From the NCBI RefSeq assembly GCF_000474275.2, contig NZ_ATAE01000003.1:124001-188000 (forward strand): a stretch of DNA of 64,000 bases. Reading direction: 5' to 3'. Position 1 is the stretch's first letter; each line of letters begins with the position of its first letter. This DNA comes from Alkalihalophilus marmarensis DSM 21297 (GTDB taxonomy: Bacteria; Bacillota; Bacilli; Bacillales; Bacillaceae_D). Of this stretch, positions 16,834 through 25,250 are shown in pieces. The notes below the pieces were generated by a model. The model was not told where the DNA came from and did no database searches. It saw only the letters and a list, made by a program, of their open reading frames with translations. The translations under genes were made by a program, and so were the position numbers.

Positions 16834-16958
16834 TAAAACAATCGGAACGGGGTACGTCCCTGTTTCGATTGTTTGCTATTAAGGAAACTTTTGAATGAGA
16901 ATCAGCGTATACTTAGGAAGATGATAAAAAGTATTTTTTGTGTGAGAGGAGTAAGCCT

Positions 16959-17171
16959 ATGAATGAGATCCTTACAGAGCTTGACCAGCTTAACTTAGCT
17001 GTCATTGCACCTTTTCTAGTTATTCAATTCATTTTAATGCTTGTAGCTTTATTTGATTGGTTTCGAATCGAGAAAACGAATGGCCCTAAATGGTTGTGGC
17101 TCATTATTATTGTATTCGTTAATTTAATCGGCCCAATATTGTATTTTGTAATCGGCAGGAGGCAAGATTAA
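16959..17171 (+). CDS. YxlE-like small membrane protein (PLDc_N domain)
   Basis: A 70-residue protein with two membrane spans, matching the phospholipase D N-terminal-type domain: LVALFDWFRIE, then KWLWLIIIVFVNLIGPILYF and an RR end. In B. subtilis YxlE sits in the sigY-yxlCDEFG operon and helps restrain SigY. The next two genes are YxlF- and YxlG-like, but no sigY or yxlC/D is here. GAGAGGAG precedes the ATG. The TAA overlaps the next ATG (TAATG). Confidence 0.75.
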   Translation: MNEILTELDQLNLAVIAPFLVIQFILMLVALFDWFRIEKTNGPKWLWLIIIVFVNLIGPILYFVIGRRQD

Positions 17172-18079
17172 TGTCCTTTTTTCAGGTTGAACAGCTAACT
17201 AAAGTATATGGTGATAATAAAGTAGTTGATTCCGTTTCTTTCTCACTTGAAGAGGGGCGTTGTGTAGCATTGCTTGGTCCGAATGGTGCTGGAAAAACCA
17301 CCACTTTAAAAATGCTGACTCATTTGTTGAAGCCTACTAGCGGCACTATTAGCATGTCAGGTTTTAGTTCGGATTCAGATTTACGAGAGCAGATTGGCTA
17401 TCTTCCTCAATACCCTGTTTTTCATAACTGGATGAGTGGAAGAGAATTTCTAGAATACGTTGGGAAATTAGCGCATTTGCCTAAAGCTGAGGTGAAGGCG
17501 CGTACAAGCGAGCTGCTTGAAGTAATGGGTTTAAGTGATGCGGCAAACCGCAGAATTGGAAAGTACTCTGGTGGAATGAAACAGCGGTTAGGGATCGCAC
17601 AAGCCATTATACACAAACCAAAGCTGCTTTTATTAGATGAGCCGGTTTCAGCCCTTGATCCTTTTGGAAGGCGTGAGGTGCTTGAGTTAATTCGTCAGCT
17701 TAAGAAAGATACAACAATCCTTTTTTCCACTCATGTACTAAATGATGCAGAAGAAGTGAGTGATGATGTCATAATCATTCATAATGGTGAAATAAAGGTG
17801 GCAGACAAATTGGGCAATCTTCAAGAAAAGCATCAGAAGCCGATTATCTCAATCCAAACAAAAGGACCAAGTAAGAACTACATTCAACATTGGGAGAAGT
17901 GGGAAGACGTACTTGAGGTTGATTATGAAGAAGACTCTGCAAAGGTCCGTCTCAATGACATTGAGAAGACGAAGAGAGCAATGCTTCGAGATATTGTTGA
18001 ACAAAATATCCCCCTTACCCGCTTTGAAGTAGAAAAATCATCACTTGAGGATTTATTTGTTAAGGTGGTGAGAGGATGA
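17171..18079 (+). CDS. ABC transporter ATP-binding protein, YxlF-like
   Basis: A 302-residue ATPase with Walker A GPNGAGKTT, Q-loop YLPQYP, signature YSGGMKQR, Walker B LLLLDEPVSALDP and switch His in STHVLND. The last 80 residues form a regulatory extension. It would power the ABC-2 permease encoded next. It overlaps both neighbours (TAATG at the front, ATGAGG at the end), so the three genes are translated as a coupled set. The substrate is unknown; a role in self-resistance or export is typical. Confidence 0.85.
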   Translation: MSFFQVEQLTKVYGDNKVVDSVSFSLEEGRCVALLGPNGAGKTTTLKMLTHLLKPTSGTISMSGFSSDSDLREQIGYLPQYPVFHNWMSGREFLEYVGKLAHLPKAEVKARTSELLEVMGLSDAANRRIGKYSGGMKQRLGIAQAIIHKPKLLLLDEPVSALDPFGRREVLELIRQLKKDTTILFSTHVLNDAEEVSDDVIIIHNGEIKVADKLGNLQEKHQKPIISIQTKGPSKNYIQHWEKWEDVLEVDYEEDSAKVRLNDIEKTKRAMLRDIVEQNIPLTRFEVEKSSLEDLFVKVVRG

Positions 18080-18855
18080 GGCAATGGGTTGTTTTATTTC
18101 AAAAAGAAGTACTAGAAATGACACGTAATTATAAATTAATTTGGCTGCCAATCGTGTTTATCCTTTTAGGCATGACAGATCCTCTTACTACTTACTATAT
18201 GCCTCAAATCCTTGAAATGTCAGGCGGTTTGCCTGAGGGAGCTGTGTTTGAAATGCCTACACCCGCAGCACAAGAGGTATTAATGATGGTCATTTCTCAA
18301 CTAAATATGCTAGGAGTATTAATCATTGTCTTAGCTTCAATGGGAAGTATCTCCGAAGAACGAAGAAGCGGCTTGGCGGGTATGATTTTAGTGAAGCCAG
18401 TTTCATATGCGTCCTATGTGACAGCAAAGTGGGCGGCCCTTAGCATTGTTGGCCTTTCATCACTTTTTTTAGGGTATTTGGCAGGCTGGTATTATGTTGT
18501 AGTGTTATTTGAAGCTGTATCCTTTGCAGACTTTTTGCAAAGCTACCTGTTATTAGCCTTATGGTTTTTGTTTATATTTACATTAATCATTCTTTTCAAC
18601 GCTGCGCTTAAGGTGCCCGGATTAGTAGCATTTGTCACTATTACAACCATTATCATTCTTTCAATAATGACTAGCACTTTTGAGAGTTGGATGGAATGGA
18701 GTCCCGCACAGCTTACAAGTCATCTAGGTTCTATTCTGGTTGATGAGACGGTTCCTCAAGGTCTATGGCTGACTGTTAGTGTGACGGTCATACTGATTAT
18801 TGTATTTTTGTTAGGGTCTATTAAGATCCTTCAAAACAAAGAGTTATCGGAATAG
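18076..18855 (+). CDS. ABC-2 type permease, YxlG-like
   Basis: A 259-residue permease with about six membrane spans. The N-terminal RQWVVLFQKEVLEMTRNYKL amphipathic helix, a long extracellular segment after the first span, and the EERRSGLAGMILVKPVS loop are typical of ABC-2 exporters. It overlaps the ATPase gene by four bases and is the last gene of the YxlE-F-G-like operon. No terminator is evident directly after the stop. Confidence 0.8.
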   Translation: MRQWVVLFQKEVLEMTRNYKLIWLPIVFILLGMTDPLTTYYMPQILEMSGGLPEGAVFEMPTPAAQEVLMMVISQLNMLGVLIIVLASMGSISEERRSGLAGMILVKPVSYASYVTAKWAALSIVGLSSLFLGYLAGWYYVVVLFEAVSFADFLQSYLLLALWFLFIFTLIILFNAALKVPGLVAFVTITTIIILSIMTSTFESWMEWSPAQLTSHLGSILVDETVPQGLWLTVSVTVILIIVFLLGSIKILQNKELSE

Positions 18856-18918
18856 TATCTTCATGATTATGACAAAATACACCTGTACCATTAATTTAAA
18901 AAATAAGGTGGGAATCCT

Positions 18919-19035
18919 ATGTCACAATCAAAATCACAAGAAGAACGTCAATGGAGACAGCGTAAAGAATCACAGCATCCACATGGAAAGATTAAGTCTT
19001 TAAAAGATCTTTCTAATGAAACAAAGAAACAATAA
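18919..19035 (+). CDS. 38-residue hydrophilic protein (DUF6254-like)
   Basis: A 38-residue frame that starts MSQSKSQEERQWRQRKESQ and ends LSNETKKQ, with HPHGKIKSLKDL between. It is very basic and hydrophilic, with no cysteine and no hydrophobic segment. It resembles a short Bacillus family that I recall as DUF6254, though I am not certain. AAGGTGG lies 7 bases before the ATG, and a terminator follows 7 bases after the stop. Codon use and signals support a real gene. Confidence 0.75.
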   Translation: MSQSKSQEERQWRQRKESQHPHGKIKSLKDLSNETKKQ

Positions 19036-19041
19036 AAGAAC

Positions 19042-19073
19042 AGCTGCTGTGTCATCACAGCGGCTATTCTTTT
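19042..19073 (+). terminator. Terminator of the 38-residue gene
   Basis: AGCTGCTGTG (19042-19051) pairs with CACAGCGGCT (19056-19065), then ATTCTTTTT. Confidence 0.8.
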
Positions 19074-19113
19074 TATACTCTCTTTTGTAGTCTCTTTCGT
19101 ACTATTTATGGAC

Positions 19114-20166
19114 TTACCACAAAACATCTAATACATTTCCATCAAACCAGTTGGTGTCAATATTGCAAGTTTCTGCATCGATCCCGTACTGCCACCCTCC
19201 GATTAGCCCTCCTTCAGGGAATTCTGGATTATAGGCAGGTGCGTTCGCTTCTGTCGTAATTCCTTCATTTGGTGAAGCCGTCCAAATGTACATTTCATCG
19301 TAAATACTACTATCTTGTTCAGCCGCTGCAACGTAAGCAGTATATAGTTCTTCACTTGGGCTGAAAATACCATAAATACCAGAGTTGTATTCAGATTCCA
19401 TCATCGTTTCATGCCAGCCTAAAATGAATTGATCATCAATTGGATAGATCGGTTCGACATTTGCAAATAAAGCAACACCTTCAGGAATTCCAAAGTCTCG
19501 TGCGAGCTCAATGGCAGCAGATGCTTCACTTTGACCTTTGTCAAATCCAACGGGTTCATTAAATTGATTCCAAATGACAAGAATTTGAATGTCATTTGAT
19601 TGGAGCAATTCAACTTCTTCCTGAGTTAATCCAAACGATACGCCATCTTTGTCCCCTAGATAACGACCCCATACTTCGGGATTACCGAAATTATCCCGTA
19701 CACAGGCTAACAGTTCATCATCTGTTAAGCTTGCTGAATCCACTCCCCATACGATATCAGGCGTTTCGCTGTCCCCATTTCCATTGCTGTCTTCATTAGC
19801 ATTGCCATTATTACTGCCATTCCCCCCGCTAGTGCCATTCCCATTTGAACCTTTGCCATCTTTATCTACTTGATTAGAGATGTCATTTTTAACGGTAACA
19901 TCTACACTAACGGATATATTATTGAGTACATTGTTATCAATTTCATTGGTTTCTCCGTTATTTACCTGGTTATCAATGGAGTTCTCGACAATTGCATTCT
20001 CAGAATCAATGTTATTTTGGATATTATTATTAATCGCAGCATCCCCATCAAACACGACCGAACCAGGTGCAGGAGTTTTACTTTGGCTGATAATTGAGAC
20101 GGTTAAAACAAACAAAATGGAAAGAGTAGCAACCATAAAAAGCATAAGATTTGTCTTCGTATTCAT
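19114..20166 (-). CDS. Membrane-anchored or secreted DUF1906 (glycoside-hydrolase-like) protein with Asn-rich stalk
   Basis: 350 residues. An N-terminal hydrophobic helix (residues 7-27) acts as signal or anchor. Then come about 60 residues rich in Asn, Ile, Asp and Val with a NN.I.N rhythm, and about 40 residues of Gly/Asn/Ser linker. The remainder from WGVDSAS onward is a DUF1906 / Rv2525c-like TIM-barrel domain: ACVRDNFG, WGRYLGD, LTQEEVELLQ, ILVIWNQF and a late GGWQYGID. The domain is thought to act on cell-wall glycans, but activity is unproven. The ATG follows AAGGCGGTGA. It is monocistronic and convergent with the preceding small gene. Confidence 0.72.
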   Translation of the reverse strand: MNTKTNLMLFMVATLSILFVLTVSIISQSKTPAPGSVVFDGDAAINNNIQNNIDSENAIVENSIDNQVNNGETNEIDNNVLNNISVSVDVTVKNDISNQVDKDGKGSNGNGTSGGNGSNNGNANEDSNGNGDSETPDIVWGVDSASLTDDELLACVRDNFGNPEVWGRYLGDKDGVSFGLTQEEVELLQSNDIQILVIWNQFNEPVGFDKGQSEASAAIELARDFGIPEGVALFANVEPIYPIDDQFILGWHETMMESEYNSGIYGIFSPSEELYTAYVAAAEQDSSIYDEMYIWTASPNEGITTEANAPAYNPEFPEGGLIGGWQYGIDAETCNIDTNWFDGNVLDVLW

Positions 20167-20325
20167 TAATTCACCGCCTTATTTTACTCGAACTATTGTA
20201 TGAAAGGCAGGCAAATAAGGTGAAGGAATAACCTTAAATCTTACTGCTTGAAATCTAAAAATACGATAGAATAAAGGGGGAGTTATGATAATTCGGAAAA
20301 TTTTGTTTCTGGAGGGTGTTTACAA

Positions 20326-21684
20326 ATGGACCATGTGAAAGAACTGAGTAAGCTTTTAACAGAAGATCAAGTGACTACAAATCAAACGATGCGTGAGCAG
20401 CATAGCCGTGATGAGAGCTATCACATTCCATCTTTGCCTGATATGGTCATCTTTCCAAAAAGGACAGAAGATGTTCAAAAGGTCATAAACTATGCAAATA
20501 CATACGAAATTCCGGTAGTGCCTTTTGGGCTAGGCTCAAGTTTAGAGGGAAATGCGATTCCTTATAAAGGAGGAATTTCTCTAGATATGTCTCTTATGAA
20601 TCAAGTGCTTGAAGTAAGACCAAACGATTTTTTAATTAAAGTGCAGCCAGGGATCACTCGACTCCAGTTAAATAAAGAGCTGAAGAAGTACGGATTATTT
20701 TTTACAGTAGATCCCGGTGCTGACGCAACGCTTGGTGGAATGGCTGCTACAAATGCAAGCGGGACTACATCTGTAAGATACGGGATTATGCGAGATCAGG
20801 TACGTGATTTGGAAGTTGTGTTAGCGAGTGGTGAAGTTATTCATACGGGAGGTCTCTCAGCCAAGTCGTCCTCAGGATTACATTTAAATGGATTAATGGT
20901 GGGGTCTGAAGGGACACTTGGTGTTATTACGGAGTTAACATTAAAAGTACATGGCATACCAGAATGCATCATGGCAGCGAGAGCAACTTTTCCTGATCCA
21001 GGGCGCGCTGTGGAGGCAGTGACAAGTATATTAGCTGCTAATATTCCGGTTGCCCGGATGGAATTTGTGGACGAGCATTCCATTCGGCAAGTGAATATTG
21101 CCAACGAACGAAACTACGAACTGAAGCCGACACTATTTTTAGAGTTTCATGGTAATGAAGCGGGTCTCAAGCAAGATGTAGAGTTTATGAAAGAAATAGT
21201 TAGTGACTTAGGTTGTATGGATATTCATTTTGAAATGGATACAAAATCACGCGCTGAACTTTGGGAAGCACGACACAATCTAGCTTACTCATTTATCCAC
21301 GGGCATCCAGGCAAGAAGCTGATGGTGACAGATGTCAGTCTTCCTATAACTGAGCTTGCTGGCGCCATTCTTCATGCGAGAGAATCCATTGAAAATACAG
21401 GACTTGTGGGTGCAGTCGTGGGCCATGTAGGAGATGGTAATTATCATGCGCTTGTTATGGTCGATTTAGCAGATCAGGCAGAAGTGGAAAAAGCGAAGGA
21501 GCTAAATGAACTCATCGTTCTTTATGCATTAGAACGTGGAGGTACTTGTACTGGTGAACACGGTGTCGGCGTTGGAAAAGTGAAGTATCAGCAAAAAGAG
21601 CATGGTGCCGCCTATGAAGTGATGAAATCAATAAAGCACACTCTGGATCCTAAAGGAATTATGAATCCGGGAAAAATTTTCTAA
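20326..21684 (+). CDS. FAD-binding 2-hydroxyacid oxidoreductase (GlcD / D-lactate dehydrogenase type)
   Basis: A 452-residue flavoenzyme of the VAO/PCMH family. The FAD domain shows VVPFGLGSSLEGN, GGISLDMS, VQPGITRLQL, GGMAATNASGTTSVRYG and a GSEGTLGVITE stretch. The C-terminal cap has VVGHVGDGNYHAL and CTGEHGVGVGK, the metal and substrate site. It likely oxidises D-lactate or glycolate. No iron-sulfur partner (GlcF) is adjacent, so it may act alone. GGAGGGTG precedes the ATG. Its own terminator follows. Confidence 0.85.
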   Translation: MDHVKELSKLLTEDQVTTNQTMREQHSRDESYHIPSLPDMVIFPKRTEDVQKVINYANTYEIPVVPFGLGSSLEGNAIPYKGGISLDMSLMNQVLEVRPNDFLIKVQPGITRLQLNKELKKYGLFFTVDPGADATLGGMAATNASGTTSVRYGIMRDQVRDLEVVLASGEVIHTGGLSAKSSSGLHLNGLMVGSEGTLGVITELTLKVHGIPECIMAARATFPDPGRAVEAVTSILAANIPVARMEFVDEHSIRQVNIANERNYELKPTLFLEFHGNEAGLKQDVEFMKEIVSDLGCMDIHFEMDTKSRAELWEARHNLAYSFIHGHPGKKLMVTDVSLPITELAGAILHARESIENTGLVGAVVGHVGDGNYHALVMVDLADQAEVEKAKELNELIVLYALERGGTCTGEHGVGVGKVKYQQKEHGAAYEVMKSIKHTLDPKGIMNPGKIF

Positions 21685-21700
21685 AGGGAACTAGCTAGAT

Positions 21701-21732
21701 GCTGCCTCATAAATGAAATGAGGCAGCTTTTT
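21701..21732 (+). terminator. Terminator of the FAD oxidase gene
   Basis: GCTGCCTCAT (21701-21710) pairs with ATGAGGCAGC (21718-21727), then T5. Confidence 0.88.
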
Positions 21733-22047
21733 GTGTTAAATCCTATTGACGCAATTCTCCTCTTAAAAATGATAATTCCTATGAGTATTGAAGCATACCG
21801 TAGTTGAATTAGAACAATAATCGTAAAGGGACGCAATTCAACTTTCAAAAGATACATTTATCTAATCAATCCGAGCAATCACCTTACGAATGGACGCATA
21901 ATTGACCCGAAAAAATATAATTCCAGTTTCTCAACCCACATGGCCATTAAAAAAATGAAAAAAAGTGAATTAATTAGAATGATGTCGATATAAAGAGAAA
22001 GAAGCAGAATGATAAGGGAAAACCGTCTGAAATAACTTATCTGAATA
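21733..22047. other. AT-rich intergenic stretch without a supported gene
   Basis: I see no credible reading frame. A 10-base motif GACGCAATTC occurs twice (near 21748 and 21832). A 77-codon minus-strand frame (21879-22112) is rich in Leu and Ile but has no ribosome-binding site and reads like translated AT-rich DNA. Confidence 0.5.
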
Positions 22048-22076
22048 TTTACAAAAATTAAATAATTAGTTATAGT
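22048..22076 (+). promoter_or_regulatory. Sigma-A promoter of an orphan transcript
   Basis: TTTACA (22048-22053), 17-base spacer, TATAGT (22071-22076); one mismatch to consensus in each box. Transcription would start near 22083, right at a triple AAGCAACA repeat. Confidence 0.55.
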
Positions 22077-22082
22077 AAGGAC

Positions 22083-22380
22083 AAGCAACACCAAGCAACA
22101 TCTAAGCAACACCCCAACACAACTTCTTATGAAAGGGGATAGGATATGTAAGATAAGGCAGGAGCATGGCTACACCAATTTGGAACTCTTTGAAGGGACT
22201 GATTCCAATGACGTAGCGAAAGCGAAATGTATCGATGATATGAGATACATGGGGACCTTAGAAGAAATAAATACATGGTAATGGTATTAGAAAGGAATTA
22301 ACAAGTAATGTTAGAAGAATCGATAGTGTAGCGGTCTTTTATCCGGTTGAGTAATGGGATAAAGGGCCGCTTTGTGTTTG
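22083..22380 (+). ncRNA. Putative orphan transcript of about 300 bases (regulatory RNA or small-protein mRNA)
   Basis: Bounded by a good promoter and a 15-bp terminator hairpin, with no obvious gene inside. The 5' end has three copies of AAGCAACA. Inside are two hairpins: TTGGAA/TTCCAA around an inner CTCT/AGGG helix (about 22176-22205), and ATGTATC/GATACAT (about 22228-22251). A 50-codon frame (22129-22281) starts MKGDRICKIRQEHG and ends EEINTW, with sensible composition but no ribosome-binding site. It may be a small RNA, a decayed gene, or an unusual small-protein mRNA. I recognise no RNA family. Confidence 0.4.
22330..22380 (+). terminator. Terminator of the orphan transcript
   Basis: 22330-22344 pairs with 22357-22371 over 15 bp with two G-U pairs, followed by an imperfect T tract (TTGTGTTTG). 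Confidence 0.7.
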
Positions 22381-22546
22381 TATATACCTTGTTAATTGTT
22401 TTAGGTTCTAATTCTTTTGCAGTAATGCCCTTTCAAGTTCTTAGCGTTGTGTTTCATAAGAATATATCTTCCATTCTACTTCCATCCCTTGTACAATGAA
22501 GGCGGAATCCAAATCTTTATGTTTACGTACTAGAAAGGAAGATTAG

Positions 22547-23509
22547 ATGTCTGAACGTTTAATTCGATTACTTCGGATTATCATCCTTATTCAATCAAGT
22601 CCGGGGATTACGGCAAAAGAATTAGCGGAGCGTTGTGAAACGACTGCTCGTACGATTTATCGGGATCTGGAGCTCTTAAGCGCAGCGAATGTTCCAATTA
22701 CCAATGAAGGGTACGGAAAAGGGTATGAATACCTCGGGAACTTCTCAGTATATCCTCTAGACTGGACAGAGAAAGAAGCAATGGCCTTTGGTATGCTTCC
22801 AAAGGTGATTGATCAAATGACTCATCTATTTCCGCCTGATTTCTATTCGGCTTATGAGAAAGCAATGGCTACTCACCAAAAAGAAAAGAAAGAGTTGCAA
22901 GACGTTCTTCAAAAGATGGTTTCTATTATTCAAATGGGAACTCCTGCCTTTCAAGAAGAACAAAATAACTATTTATCTCCCGTTATTGACTCTATTCTGC
23001 ACTCGAAAACGATCGAAGTTGTCTACCATACACAAAGCCGGGATGTAACGACGTCAAGAGAACTTGATCCCTATTATTTAATCCCCAGAGATCACCGTTT
23101 TTACTTAATCGCATACTGTCATAAAAAGAAAAGAGTTCTTACTTTTCGAATGAGTCGTTTTCTTGAAGTGACGCAGACTAATAAAACCTTTGATAAAAAA
23201 GAGTTTAATCTAAAGCAATATTTTAAAAATACATGGTCAATTATTCAGGGGCAAGACAACATTCGGTTTAAAGTGCTGTTTAGTAAAGAGGTTGCACGTT
23301 ATATTAAAGAAGAAGAGTTATTCGTCAATCCGAAACTGACAGAAAATAAAGATGGAAGCTTATTATTTGAAGTGACATTAAATCATGATCGGGAGTTTTT
23401 GCAATGGTTAATGCAGTACGGGGTGGATGCTGAGATCTTAGAACCTGTGCATTACCGCGATAAGATGCAGGAAATGTTAGAGGGCTGGCTGGAAAAATAT
23501 AAACGATAA
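22547..23509 (+). CDS. HTH / WYL-domain transcriptional regulator
   Basis: A 320-residue YafY/YobV-type regulator. Residues 1-60 hold a helix-turn-helix (LIRLLRIIILIQSSPGITAK, then ELAERCETTARTIYRDLELL). Residues 140-220 form a WYL domain, with the motif read as DPYYLIPRDHRFYLIAYCHK. The C-terminal part is a WCX-like extension. Such regulators sense a ligand through the WYL fold, but the ligand here is unknown. The target gene is not evident; both neighbours read in the same direction but are separated by terminators. GGAAGA precedes the ATG. Confidence 0.82.
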   Translation: MSERLIRLLRIIILIQSSPGITAKELAERCETTARTIYRDLELLSAANVPITNEGYGKGYEYLGNFSVYPLDWTEKEAMAFGMLPKVIDQMTHLFPPDFYSAYEKAMATHQKEKKELQDVLQKMVSIIQMGTPAFQEEQNNYLSPVIDSILHSKTIEVVYHTQSRDVTTSRELDPYYLIPRDHRFYLIAYCHKKKRVLTFRMSRFLEVTQTNKTFDKKEFNLKQYFKNTWSIIQGQDNIRFKVLFSKEVARYIKEEELFVNPKLTENKDGSLLFEVTLNHDREFLQWLMQYGVDAEILEPVHYRDKMQEMLEGWLEKYKR

Positions 23510-23510
23510 G

Positions 23511-23544
23511 AGCAGGGCAGCAACGAGGGTTGCTGCCTGCTTTA
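23511..23544 (+). terminator. Terminator of the WYL regulator gene
   Basis: 23511-23524 pairs with 23529-23541 with a single bulged G, then TTTATGG. Confidence 0.7.
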
Positions 23545-23657
23545 TGGTGAAAAAATGTTCATACATACCTTTGTTTAAAATCTTTGTTCACTTTTTTAGT
23601 TAAAGCGCGTCTTTACTATGAACAGCTGATAAGAGCTTCTTAGATGGGAGGGCGGGA

Positions 23658-24164
23658 ATGAATGATGCACAAGTAGGGGAGCTGCTACAAGAACCGCTAA
23701 ACATGATTCGGTCATATCTGCTCAAAATGGGTGCGGTAAAAGAAGATGCAGAAGATATTATTCAAGAAACAGCTTATCAATTTCTTCTGTATATGGACTC
23801 AGTAAAGATTGAAAATGTGGAAGGATGGCTTTTTCGAGTAGCGGTTAATCGTTATTATGATCTATCGAGAAAGCAGACAAGACGACGAAAAATACTTCTT
23901 ACCTTTAACGTCGAAAAACTAATAGAAGAAGCAACACCGGAATCAACCTTTTTGAGGCGTGAAGAAGGGACTGTTGTAAGAGCAGTGCTCGGGAAGTTGA
24001 AAGAAAAATACAGTGAACTCCTTTTATTGAAATACAGCACGGGACTGTCTATCCAAGAGATAGGTGTGGTTATGAGTATGAAAGAGGGGAGTGTGAAAAC
24101 GAGTTTATACCGGGCGAGACAACAATTTATTAAGGAATACAGGAGGTTAGAAGATGACCGATAA
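23658..24164 (+). CDS. ECF-type RNA polymerase sigma factor
   Basis: 168 residues. Region 2 shows EDAEDIIQETAYQFLLY and VEGWLFRVAVNRYYDLSRK. Region 4 shows KYSTGLSIQEIGVVMSMKEG followed by SVKTSLYRARQQF. It lacks region 3, as ECF factors do. It overlaps the next gene, which encodes a single-span anti-sigma protein, by 11 bases. An ECF-like CGTC lies at 23608-23611, before the gene, but no matching GAAAC -35 is clear, so autoregulation is only suggested. A GGGAGGGCGGG run precedes the ATG. Confidence 0.9.
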   Translation: MNDAQVGELLQEPLNMIRSYLLKMGAVKEDAEDIIQETAYQFLLYMDSVKIENVEGWLFRVAVNRYYDLSRKQTRRRKILLTFNVEKLIEEATPESTFLRREEGTVVRAVLGKLKEKYSELLLLKYSTGLSIQEIGVVMSMKEGSVKTSLYRARQQFIKEYRRLEDDR

Positions 24165-25143
24165 AAAGCTTTTTTCGAGTGGAAGTGAAGGTCTTGGCCA
24201 GCTTGTTAAAAAGGCGAGACGAAAATCAATGATTAAAACAATGATTATATCTATCATCGCTAGTATAGTTGTTTTATTTTCGTTGTACTGGGTAGGAAGC
24301 CATGTCCTACAGAGGGCAATCGACCAATCTGGCGATAATGCGTTATGGAGCATGGTTAGTGAGGCAAATGTAGAAGGGACAGGGGCCTCCTATACGTTTT
24401 CCTTATTTAGTGCGATTGAGACAAGGGATAGGGAGAAATATATCGATGGAGTTTCCTTAAACTGGGGAGCAGAAGAAACTGAATACACCATGTTTGGAAC
24501 AAAAAAGCCTCTCTCATCTGTGACATCGACCAGCATTACTCACCAAGAAGGGGAAAGGCCTATTTCATATTTTCAAGGAGAGAGAGTGATCGAGTTCTTT
24601 CACCCAGAAGTCAACTATAAAGAGGTATACGATGATCGGCCCCTGCTTGAAAATATCCCGGAATATATGGTAGCAGAAATGGCTTTTTCGTTTGATCAAG
24701 CATACCCTTTAGAAGAAGTGATCGATGTCTTTGGTGATCAATTAGAATGGTATTGGATAGATACGTATACAGACGAGGAAATTACCGATTTTAATGAAAT
24801 GAATAGTGTACGCGAGGATGAGGGAGTGGTATTTGATCATCTTCACACGCTGATGGGCAGCTGGGTACGTGGTTATCCTTATGCAGGTTTATCGGCAGAA
24901 GATTCTGCTCAGTCCTTCATCCATACGATCGAATACCTTCAAGAAGAAACAAATGAATTCGAATATGAAATCAATCAGATGATCAATGCCATTACCAATG
25001 AAGGGGAAAAAGAATTTGTACCTGAAAATATTGAGATCATTGGTGTTGTAGTCACTGGCAGAGCAGATGAATTAAGTCAGTTTAATGAGGTGGATTTCAT
25101 TCGGGGAGCGACGCTTGGTGCAACCGCAAAGAAATTCGATTAA
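24154..25143 (+). CDS. Membrane anti-sigma factor with Sigma_reg-type N- and C-terminal domains
   Basis: 329 residues. A short cytoplasmic N-terminus with basic KARRKSMIK is followed by one membrane span (about 29-49) and a 280-residue extracellular part. The ending VVVTGRADELSQFNEVDFIR followed by GATLGAT matches the Sigma_reg_C pattern seen in Bacillus ECF regulators. AGGAGG lies 7 bases before the ATG, inside the sigma gene. By position it should hold the preceding ECF factor inactive until an envelope signal arrives; the signal is unknown. Confidence 0.8.
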   Translation: MTDKKLFSSGSEGLGQLVKKARRKSMIKTMIISIIASIVVLFSLYWVGSHVLQRAIDQSGDNALWSMVSEANVEGTGASYTFSLFSAIETRDREKYIDGVSLNWGAEETEYTMFGTKKPLSSVTSTSITHQEGERPISYFQGERVIEFFHPEVNYKEVYDDRPLLENIPEYMVAEMAFSFDQAYPLEEVIDVFGDQLEWYWIDTYTDEEITDFNEMNSVREDEGVVFDHLHTLMGSWVRGYPYAGLSAEDSAQSFIHTIEYLQEETNEFEYEINQMINAITNEGEKEFVPENIEIIGVVVTGRADELSQFNEVDFIRGATLGATAKKFD

Positions 25144-25167
25144 AGAAGGCGAATGCCTTCTTTTTTT
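25144..25167 (+). terminator. Terminator of the sigma/anti-sigma operon
   Basis: AGAAGGC (25144-25150) pairs with GCCTTCT (25155-25161), then T7. Confidence 0.85.
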
Positions 25168-25250
25168 ATGATCTCCTCCTAATGGCTCATCATAAATAGT
25201 TACAAGGCTAAATACAATGAGTAGCAAGACAAACAAAAGGGGGGATAGGT

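Noticed and set aside
21879-22112. Minus-strand 77-codon frame rich in Leu and Ile
   Set aside because: No ribosome-binding site, low-complexity composition typical of AT-rich non-coding DNA, and it overlaps the promoter of the orphan transcript.
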